Origin: Bifidobacterium sp. | Lineage (GTDB): Bacteria > Actinomycetota > Actinomycetes > Actinomycetales > Bifidobacteriaceae | Direction: 5' to 3' | Assembly (NCBI GenBank): GCA_022649135.1 | Contig: JALCNP010000021.1 | Location: forward strand, 1-38,253 | Length of the DNA stretch: 38,253 nucleotides | Shown: in pieces, positions 32,471 to 38,253 of the stretch | Layout: every line of letters starts with the position of its first letter | Position numbering within the stretch: position 1 is the first letter of the stretch | Made by a program: the position numbers and the translations under genes | Notes under the pieces: model-generated | Told to the model about the DNA's origin: nothing | The model's input: the letters and a program-made list of their open reading frames with translations, nothing else | Database searches by the model: none

Positions 32471-33289
32471 GTGAAAGAGGAGCTTCAACTCATTCCCGCT
32501 CAACGGCAGCAGATCATTGCTGATATGCTACGTACAGCCGGTGTAGTGACGACCAAGTCACTCGTCGAGCGATTCGGCGTATCGCATATGACGATTCGTA
32601 GAGATATCGCCACTTTAGAAGAAACCGGTAAGGTCATTTCCACTCCTGGCGGCGTCAAACTTGCTTCACTGAACAACGGACAAACCCCTCCTCGGGCAAG
32701 AGAGGAACGCGAAAGTCTGGAAATGCCGCGCAAACGTGCGATAGCCATGATGGCATCGGAATTACTGCGCGACAACATGGTTGTCACGATTGATGCCGGA
32801 ACAACTTGCGAAGCTCTTGCCCCCTATCTGGGTCAGCATAGTGGCATACTGATTATTACAAATGATTTCTACCTCGTTCAGGCCTTATTCCAATATCCCA
32901 AACTTAGTGTCATTCATACCGGTGGAATGGTTGATTCGGACAGTCGTTCATCATCAGGGGCATTGGCAACAAAAATACTCGAGGAAATAAACGCTGATCT
33001 CTATTTTATGAGCTCTGGCGCTTGGGATTCGGAAACTGGAGTAACTACCACAAGCACAGATAAGGTTCAATTCAAACAGACTGCAATGCTATATGCCGAT
33101 TCGGCTTATCTGCTTGCGGATAGTACAAAGTACGGGGTTCGGGAATCCTACAACGTCGCGCAGCTGGACGAGTTGAACGGAATCCTGACGGATGACGGGC
33201 TTGCGGATGAAACCCGACAACTTCTTTCCAACGAATGGCAAGTACCCGTACACATCGCAGCCGTCGGCCAAATTCACAACGGTTCTTGA
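32471..33289 (+). CDS. DeoR-family transcriptional repressor
   Basis: 272 residues. The N-terminal winged helix (AQRQQIIADMLRTAG, then FGVSHMTIRRDIATLEETGKV) is classical DeoR. The C-terminal DeoRC sugar-phosphate sensor has TIDAGTTCEALAPYL, VIHTGGMVDSDSRSSSG, FMSSGAWDSETGVTT and the late ADSTKYG block. The start is GTG 32471 with AAAGGA seven bases upstream; the ATG at 32447 lacks a ribosome site. DeoR proteins sense phosphorylated sugars, which fits the neighbouring kinase and aldolase. It is convergent with the kinase gene; codon use and GC are lower than in the rest of the window. Confidence 0.9.
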   Translation: MKEELQLIPAQRQQIIADMLRTAGVVTTKSLVERFGVSHMTIRRDIATLEETGKVISTPGGVKLASLNNGQTPPRAREERESLEMPRKRAIAMMASELLRDNMVVTIDAGTTCEALAPYLGQHSGILIITNDFYLVQALFQYPKLSVIHTGGMVDSDSRSSSGALATKILEEINADLYFMSSGAWDSETGVTTTSTDKVQFKQTAMLYADSAYLLADSTKYGVRESYNVAQLDELNGILTDDGLADETRQLLSNEWQVPVHIAAVGQIHNGS

Positions 33290-33354
33290 ACGGTCTGCGA
33301 TGATGTCGGAGCATCTTGGTTTTTAACGACGACTGCAAAAAGTGCTCTTGACAG

Positions 33355-33957
33355 TCAATGACCAGTCCGATGCAGAATCGAATTGATGTCTGCGGTGTAA
33401 TCTTTGTCGGCTATGTTGTTGTCCACTGTCACGTGCAATGCTCCTTTCCATTGGCATTTTGTCCCCGAGGTCTTTGACCAGAATTCATTCCAATGTTCCA
33501 GCTTCCAGGAATCGCGCTGAAGTCCGCGTGTAATTAGTCGTTTGCGGACAGTATCACCATCAACCGCAACGTGGACGACGACAGCATCTACTTCATCCGG
33601 CCACCTATATTTTTCCCTAACGCGGTTGATAAAATCGTCGTTTTTGAAATACGCCCCGAAAGGTGCATCGAAAACCGCGGGTGTGCCAAGCTGCATGTTG
33701 CTTGTACCAACTTTCAGTAAGGTCTTATACTCGATTGACATCAGCTCACTCAGATAGTATGCATTACCGTCACGCTCGGATGAATCATAGCCGTGACTTT
33801 TCAAAAGCTCGCCAGTGAAGCCATTGCAGATTATATCCTTGTCCACGTAAGCACCGTGAAGACGTGAAACCAATGCTTCGGCAAGGCAGGATTTACCTGA
33901 CCCTGCTGGACCGATGATGAAGAAAGCTGCGGCCATGCTCTGAGTGGATTGACTCAT
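33355..33957 (-). CDS. P-loop small-molecule kinase (AAA_33/gluconokinase-like)
   Basis: A 200-residue P-loop protein. Walker A is IIGPAGSGKSCLAEAL (G16-S23), followed by AYVDKDIICNGFTGELL, where D/KD replaces the GDxxH of gluconokinase. VVVHVAVDGDTVRKRLITRG is the LID-like region with the arginines expected to hold phosphates. It belongs to the AAA_33 kinase group that includes shikimate-, gluconate- and polynucleotide-kinase-like enzymes. Its ATG overlaps the transporter stop (ATGA), with GGAG upstream, so it is made with it. In an operon that has a KDPG-type aldolase but no PfkB-type KDG kinase, it is the best candidate for making the phosphorylated sugar acid (inference). Confidence 0.78.
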   Translation of the reverse strand: MSQSTQSMAAAFFIIGPAGSGKSCLAEALVSRLHGAYVDKDIICNGFTGELLKSHGYDSSERDGNAYYLSELMSIEYKTLLKVGTSNMQLGTPAVFDAPFGAYFKNDDFINRVREKYRWPDEVDAVVVHVAVDGDTVRKRLITRGLQRDSWKLEHWNEFWSKTSGTKCQWKGALHVTVDNNIADKDYTADINSILHRTGH

Positions 33958-35303
33958 TTTGTATCTCCAATAATGTTGGATGCAGGACTTTTGACGAAGA
34001 ACAGATAAGATGCTGCGCCTACGAGAAGCAATATTCCAGCAACCACAAAAGCGAGTGTGAAATTCTGCCCAGTCCTGTCCAGAATATATCCCGTCACCAT
34101 GGGGGCTGCCGCGGCACCAACGAATCCTCCGAAGTTCTGTATGGCCCCAAGAGAGGATACCTGATTAGGTTTAGCAACATCTGCAGCCAATGTCCACATG
34201 CATCCAATTGGTACCTGCGAGGCGAAATAACCGACGCACAATAGAATCATCGTGAGGGTGATGTTATGAACATAAGCGACCGGCAGCACCGAGCACGCAG
34301 CCAAAAAGGCTCCAACTACGATGGGAACCTTACGCGCAGTGATTGTCTTATAACCAGCCTTAAGCATGTTCCCGGAAACCCAGCCACCTGCCAATACGCC
34401 CACGATCCCACACAGATAAGGCAGCATTGCCAGCCAACCTGATGTCATGAGATCAAATCCGCGAGCCTTCTGCAGATATGTCGGCAGCCAAGTCAGGTAT
34501 ACCCACACCGTGTAGAAGATCCCGAACGCTCCAATGATCATGAAGTAGGTGTTTGACTGCTTAAAGAGGTCTGTCCAACTTCCCGAATTGCGATCATCTT
34601 TCTGTTTCGTCGTTGACGGCTTTGAAGAGGCGTTTTCCATAACCCATTGTTTGCCTTTTATCGCAGCGATCTCGCGAACTGTCGGATTGCGATAGCAAAC
34701 CACCCAAAGGAGAGTGACGATTAATCCGAGACCGCCAATAATGACGAACATGCCGCGCCAACCTGTTTTGATTAGCAATATCGTCAAAATTGGAGGGGCA
34801 ATAGCGTTGGCGATCTGCGAACCAGTATTGACTATTGATACGGGCAACGCTTTCTCTTTATCGTCAAACCAGTTGTCACAAACCTTCAGCCCTGCGGTGA
34901 AGAAGGGAGATTCTGAAATGCCCAAGGCCACACGAAAAGCATAGAATGCACCATATGTACTTGCGGTGGCGCTCAATAGAGAAACAACGGACCATAAGGT
35001 TGCAGCCCACGAGTAAATCTTTTTAGGGCCAAATTTGTCAACAAGATACCCAGCAGGCAAATTCGCGATTGCGTAAGGCCAGGAAAAAGCCGCAAGAATT
35101 AAACCCATCTGAGTTGAATCCAAACCAAATTCCTTGGCGATGGTCGTGTTGGCGATACTAAGATTACTTCGGTCGAGGTAATTGACGACACCTCCCAAAA
35201 CAAGCAAGGTAATGAACAACCACCTCAAATGTTTGCCGCGTGTTGCTTCGTCATTTGGCTTGTTCAAATCGTGTTCGTCGTTGACCCCAGTTTCTGTATT
35301 CAT
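33954..35303 (-). CDS. Sugar-acid MFS transporter (anion:cation symporter family, DgoT/GudP-like)
   Basis: A 449-residue, 12-helix MFS protein. VVNYLDRSNLSIANTTI, QMGLILAAFSWPYAIANLP and YLVDKFGPKKIYSWA are the conserved N-terminal features of the ACS family (galactonate, glucarate, hexuronate, KDG carriers). FRVALGISESPFFTAGLKV is the helix-4/5 region with the family R-x-x-x-G-x-x-E-x-P. ATG 35303 has AAAGGAG seven bases upstream and is preferred to the ATG at 35324. It is probably the import step for the sugar acid degraded by the adjacent aldolase, working as a proton symporter in the plasma membrane. Confidence 0.9.
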   Translation of the reverse strand: MNTETGVNDEHDLNKPNDEATRGKHLRWLFITLLVLGGVVNYLDRSNLSIANTTIAKEFGLDSTQMGLILAAFSWPYAIANLPAGYLVDKFGPKKIYSWAATLWSVVSLLSATASTYGAFYAFRVALGISESPFFTAGLKVCDNWFDDKEKALPVSIVNTGSQIANAIAPPILTILLIKTGWRGMFVIIGGLGLIVTLLWVVCYRNPTVREIAAIKGKQWVMENASSKPSTTKQKDDRNSGSWTDLFKQSNTYFMIIGAFGIFYTVWVYLTWLPTYLQKARGFDLMTSGWLAMLPYLCGIVGVLAGGWVSGNMLKAGYKTITARKVPIVVGAFLAACSVLPVAYVHNITLTMILLCVGYFASQVPIGCMWTLAADVAKPNQVSSLGAIQNFGGFVGAAAAPMVTGYILDRTGQNFTLAFVVAGILLLVGAASYLFFVKSPASNIIGDTK

Positions 35304-35373
35304 AACTAAACTCCTTTGTTTCATAGGTATGAGAATCGATGCACGGCTTTATAAGGGTGAATACATCACATGT

Positions 35374-35403
35374 CATCAGGGTCGTCAGCGCTGACCCCTG
35401 ATG
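35374..35403 (-). repeat. Strong intercistronic hairpin between aldolase and transporter genes
   Basis: CATCAGGG (35374-35381) pairs with CCCTGATG (35396-35403); inside lies a perfect 12-bp palindrome GTCAGCGCTGAC (35384-35395). Together they make a hairpin with a 2-nt bulge. No T-run follows on the minus strand, so it may adjust the ratio of aldolase to transporter mRNA or be a protein site. Confidence 0.65.
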
Positions 35404-35449
35404 GCTTAGCCTCCTGATTTTCGCCGTCAGTCAAGTTCGATGCTGATTA

Positions 35450-36112
35450 CTATCGAGCCGCACGCGCTTTTTTGACCGCAAACAACATCTGTCTGGCGGA
35501 TTCTGTCACGCGGGAGTAGTCCCCGTCAATTTTGGCCGCCTTAGTTATATAACTGCCAACGCCTAGTATCAATGAGCCTGCCTTGATCCACTGCTCTGCA
35601 TTATCGGCAGTGACGCCACCTGAAGGCATTAACGGAGCCCACGGCAATGGCGACGAAACAGCCTTCACATACTCCATATTGGTAACATTGGTGGGAAACA
35701 GTTTTACGATATCTGTCCCAGCTTCAAGCGTGTTGACAATTTCCGTGGGGGTCATCGCGCCGGTGATGGAAACAGCCTGATATCGATTTGCGGTTCTAAT
35801 CATTTCTGGGTTGAGATTAGGGCTGATCAGCATTCTCGCACCCGAGCCAATGGCTTTGTAAGCAGCGGCTGGATCCAATGCAGTTCCAGCCCCAACCACG
35901 ACATCCTTATCTGCATACTTTGTCGCCAGCGTATTAATGATATCAAAGGCACCAGGAGTTGAAAGAGTAATTTCCAAGGCTTTGATACCGCCTGCAATGG
36001 CGGCTTCGCACACATTCAACGCCTCGTCATGATCATCAAGTCGGACAATAACTAAAACCCCCGTATTAACGATTGTTTCAATTGCTTGTATTTTATATGT
36101 TGTATTCGGCAT
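35450..36112 (-). CDS. KDPG/KHG-type aldolase (Eda family)
   Basis: A 220-residue class-I aldolase. The Schiff-base Lys137 lies in DIVKLFPTN, the catalytic Glu47 in ALEITLSTPGA, and MPSGGVT and VVGAGTALD complete the barrel motifs. It should split a 2-keto-3-deoxy-6-phospho sugar acid into pyruvate and a glyceraldehyde-phosphate-type product. E. coli Eda has an Arg in the EVTLRT motif that helps bind the carboxylate; here the position is Ser (EITLST), so substrate details may differ. First gene of the sugar-acid operon; the ribosome site before ATG 36112 is weak (GTGAG). Lower GC than the neighbours. Confidence 0.9.
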   Translation of the reverse strand: MPNTTYKIQAIETIVNTGVLVIVRLDDHDEALNVCEAAIAGGIKALEITLSTPGAFDIINTLATKYADKDVVVGAGTALDPAAAYKAIGSGARMLISPNLNPEMIRTANRYQAVSITGAMTPTEIVNTLEAGTDIVKLFPTNVTNMEYVKAVSSPLPWAPLMPSGGVTADNAEQWIKAGSLILGVGSYITKAAKIDGDYSRVTESARQMLFAVKKARAAR

Positions 36113-36126
36113 GGCTCACAGTGTAA

Positions 36127-36184
36127 TGCATATTTTCACAAATTACAACATCAATTCACATCAAATATGTGAATTGATGTGAAT
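36127..36184 (-). promoter_or_regulatory. Aldolase-operon promoter with 33-bp DeoR operator
   Basis: ACATCAATTCACAT (36148-36161) and ATGTGAATTGATGT (36167-36180) are perfect 14-bp arms around CAAAT. Half-sites TTCACATCAA (36156-36165) and TTGATGTGAA (36174-36183) lie nested. A possible minus-strand promoter is TTGATG (36149-36154, inside the operator) and TATGCA (36127-36132), 16 bp apart. The 12-mer ATTGATGTGAAT is shared with the DeoR promoter. Confidence 0.75.
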
Positions 36185-36316
36185 TCCGAAATTATCCGAA
36201 GACTGGTTTCTCAACTTGATGATCTGTGTTCATCATGTCTGATTCGCGTAGCTGTGACATGCTTGCCGTTAACAATCACACGAATCAGAGTTGTGAGGTG
36301 GATTGCATTCCAGTGG
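36185..36316. other. Junction between sugar-acid island and IS3 remnant
   Basis: Moderate-GC sequence with no gene or strong repeat visible; it separates the DeoR operator from the putative IS end. Confidence 0.35.
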
Positions 36317-36339
36317 TGCAAGTGACCCCGTTTCTTGGA
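36317..36339. mobile_element. Putative IS3-family terminal inverted repeat
   Basis: TGCAAGTGACCCCGTTTC resembles the TG-AAGTGACCCC ends of the IS150-type IS3 elements. It lies just beyond the transposase stop, where the right end should be. Only one end is seen. Confidence 0.45.
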
Positions 36340-36364
36340 TAGCAATTGAATTGAATCATGTGGT

Positions 36365-36517
36365 TTATTTGAGCAGATACGCGATAGGGCTGTTCCAATC
36401 CAGACGCATCTTGATGCGTCTGGTGCTGTACCAATTAATGTAGCCGTCAGGTTCACGAGTGAACCTTTCTGGGTTGCCTCCTGCCCATGAGAAGAAGCTC
36501 TTCGCCTTGTCATTGTT
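36365..36517 (-). pseudogene. IS3-family transposase, C-terminal fragment
   Basis: About 50 residues: NNDKAKSFFSWAGGNPERF, then DGYINWYSTRRIKMRLDW and NSPIAYLLK before the TAA. The YINWYxxxRIKxxLxxxSP pattern is the end of the IS3 rve integrase domain. All upstream coding sequence is lost. The codons for TRRIKMRLD form a perfect 24-bp inverted repeat (36400-36423). Confidence 0.78.
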
Positions 36518-37084
36518 CAGGCGGTTGCTCTTGCGATCCGTCGATCGGCGGACCTCGGGTGCGCGTTCCTCGGGAGGTTCTGCCTCGCGCATGGCGGGCG
36601 GGCGCTGCGATCGGGCGGGATCCGGGGCGCTGAAACATGTACCGAGCGGTGGTCGATGGTCTCCCTGCCGGCCATGTCATGGGGGGGGCTCTGGTGCCGG
36701 CGGCCGTGGACACGTGATTTCGGCGCCCGGTCTTTCGAATGCCTTGCCCGCCTTGAACTTCCGCTTCACCAGGCGGTGTATGCGTGCCTGCCGGCCGGCA
36801 TCACCCTGGTGCGGGGCCGTATGGGTTCCCGCCGCGGATCCGGTCCGGTCACCTGCTTGGGATGCGACCGCCCATGGAGGCATAACGGACCCCGCAAGGG
36901 TCCGGACCGCCGATCGGGTGTCCCTACCCGGCCGCTCATGGCCGCCGCTCGGCCTTTCCGCTGGTTCGTGGCGCTTGCTCGGACGGCCGTACCCGGAGGG
37001 ATGCCTCCTCCTTCCGGCCGTCTCTGAACTACCGGATCGTACCAGCCTGATCCGTTCGCCCTTGCGGTCCTTCCCGGCGTCCCT
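36518..37084. other. GC-rich stretch without a recognisable gene
   Basis: About 570 bp. Open frames exist on both strands but have the low-complexity Arg/Pro/Ala composition of antisense frames in GC-rich DNA, and none resembles a known family. Between 37025 (TGA) and 37085, the histidine-kinase frame is open without a start codon and reads plausibly as membrane-protein sequence (DPFALAVLPG). Confidence 0.5.
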
Positions 37085-38194
37085 ATGATGGCATCCCTGG
37101 CCATCGCTGTATGCGGAGTTCTGTTTATGGCGCTTCCTGTTCCCGGGCCGGACGTGAACTGGCTGCTGTCCGCGCCGGTCTGCTTGGCGATGGCGGTGCT
37201 TGGCCGCCGGTGGCGGTCGATGGTGTCCGTGGTCGCGGCGCTCGCCCTCGGATGCCTGCCGGGGCTCCTCGGCGCCGCGATGGGGTCCGAGCCACTGCTT
37301 GCGGTTGCACCTTCCGTGCAGGCGTGCGCGATGTGCTGGTGCATCGGCTCGATGGTGGGCATGGCCGGGGACGCCGAGCGCGCCAAGTCGGTGGGGGCCG
37401 AGCGATCCCGGCAGCGGGAGCATCGGCTGCGGATGCTGGGGATGTTGCATGACTCGTTGGCCAACGATCTGGTTGCCGCGATGCTGCGGTGCCGTGCCAT
37501 CAGCGCCCGTCAAGGAGTCGATACCGCGGTGTTGGCGGAGATCCGTGAGGTCGAGGACATTCTGGAACGGAGTGTGGTGCGGCTGCGGGAGGACATCCTC
37601 ATTCCGGAGCGTGCCGCGCTTGGCGAAGGCTCCGCAGGTCCGGGGCAGAGGGACGTTACGGGCCGCGGGGCCGTTCCGGGGGCCGATCCCGCGTCGCGTC
37701 TGACGGCGACGGCAGCGGAGCTGGATCGATGGCTGAAATCGCGGGAGTGGGAAGGCCTGGTCCGCGTGACCGGGGACTTTTTGGATGTCGATGTCGCGGT
37801 CGTACGGCTGGTTGAGCGATGCGTCCGTGAACTGGGCATGAATATGCTCAAGTACGGCAGTCCCGGAGCGTTTGCGTTGGAGGCCGATGCCGACGGGGAC
37901 TGCGTGCGTGTGCTTTCCTCCGATCCCATTGGACGTGATGCCGGCGGGCGCGGTGCCGATGGGTGTGATTCCGGCCTGGGGTCGAACGGGTGCGACGGCG
38001 GTTCCAATGCGCCCGACCCCCGATTGGAGTTCGGGTTGTCGTCGGACTGCGGGTTGGCACTGCTCCGGCGGGAGTTGGAGAGGTGCGGCGGGTCGCTGCA
38101 GTGGGCGAGCGAGGCCGGGGAATGGATGTGTTTTGTCAAGTTGTTGTCGGCCGATATGGCGTGTCTTGTCGTCCGTTTGAGCGGCTGGTTTTAG
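37085..38194 (+). CDS. Sensor histidine kinase (HisKA_3-like), possibly N-terminally truncated
   Basis: 369 residues. Three or four hydrophobic segments occupy residues 1-92. After a charged linker, the phospho-acceptor region is LRMLGMLHDSLANDLVAAML with His122 (the LHDSxAxxL form of the DesK/HisKA_3 group). The ATPase part is weakly conserved: N-box-like VRELGMNMLKYGSPG (about 247-261) and a C-terminal CGLALLRRELERCGGSLQW. Between them is a Gly/Asp/Cys-rich insert (about 281-310). No ribosome site precedes ATG 37085, and the same frame looks coding further upstream, so the original start may be lost. The partner response regulator would be expected beyond the window edge. Confidence 0.75.
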   Translation: MMASLAIAVCGVLFMALPVPGPDVNWLLSAPVCLAMAVLGRRWRSMVSVVAALALGCLPGLLGAAMGSEPLLAVAPSVQACAMCWCIGSMVGMAGDAERAKSVGAERSRQREHRLRMLGMLHDSLANDLVAAMLRCRAISARQGVDTAVLAEIREVEDILERSVVRLREDILIPERAALGEGSAGPGQRDVTGRGAVPGADPASRLTATAAELDRWLKSREWEGLVRVTGDFLDVDVAVVRLVERCVRELGMNMLKYGSPGAFALEADADGDCVRVLSSDPIGRDAGGRGADGCDSGLGSNGCDGGSNAPDPRLEFGLSSDCGLALLRRELERCGGSLQWASEAGEWMCFVKLLSADMACLVVRLSGWF

Positions 38195-38253
38195 GCCGTT
38201 TGGGCGTTGGCTGGTCTTGTCTGGTTTGTTTGGTCGTTCGTTATTGCATGAGG

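Noticed and set aside
33290..33354. Intrinsic terminator between DeoR and the kinase gene
   Set aside because: GATG/CATC arms are only 4 bp before a TTTTT run; too weak to claim.
36677..37513. Long minus-strand open frames opposite the histidine kinase
   Set aside because: Arg/Pro/His-rich composition typical of antisense frames in GC-rich DNA; the plus strand has recognisable kinase motifs.

Overview
The window looks like chromosomal DNA of a high-GC actinobacterium, most likely a Bifidobacteriaceae member. This is an inference from the GC-rich codon use, the tightly coupled operons, the non-lipoprotein membrane-anchored solute-binding protein and the general gene style; no rRNA or other phylogenetic marker is present. 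I see no tRNA, rRNA or CRISPR array.

Region 1 (1-9582, minus strand) is one long coupled operon. It encodes a family-5 peptide-binding protein, two Dpp-type permeases and a double-domain ATPase, followed by an S66 LD-carboxypeptidase (MccF/LdcA type), a class-A-beta-lactamase-fold serine hydrolase, an M20 metallopeptidase and a class-C-beta-lactamase-fold serine hydrolase cut by the window edge. It reads as a system that imports and dismantles unusual peptides, probably with D-residues or LD-linkages such as peptidoglycan fragments. Region 2 (9583-10565) holds a short AlbA_2-domain gene that ends inside a 10-bp tandem repeat.

Region 3 (10566-18357) is a nucleobase-like scavenging block. A thiamine-precursor-type (NMT1/THI5) ABC transporter with a cyclic amidohydrolase is divergent from an adenine deaminase gene, which faces a convergent PucR-type regulator. 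Region 4 (18525-22426) has three small enzymes and a TetR-MFS efflux pair with two matching operators, one of them inside the start of the pump gene. Region 5 (22413-27508) is a MarR-controlled unit: an MFS transporter, an OhrR-like MarR repressor, an APH-fold kinase and a class-III aminotransferase. The last two form a pair that in known cases phosphorylates a hydroxy-amine and then eliminates phosphate from it.

Region 6 (27509-31960) is decaying accessory DNA: a broken leucine-rich-repeat gene, an intact GNAT gene, an ABC transporter disabled by single-base deletions, and a frameshifted IS256-family transposase. Region 7 (about 31930-36340) is visibly AT-richer and lies between the IS256 and an IS3 remnant. 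It carries a DeoR regulator, a P-loop small-molecule kinase, an ACS-family sugar-acid transporter and a KDPG-type aldolase, with a shared operator motif at both promoters. This looks like a horizontally acquired sugar-acid pathway with a non-standard kinase. Region 8 (36340-38253) has the IS3 fragment, about 570 bp without a recognisable gene, and a divergent sensor histidine kinase that may have lost its original N-terminus.
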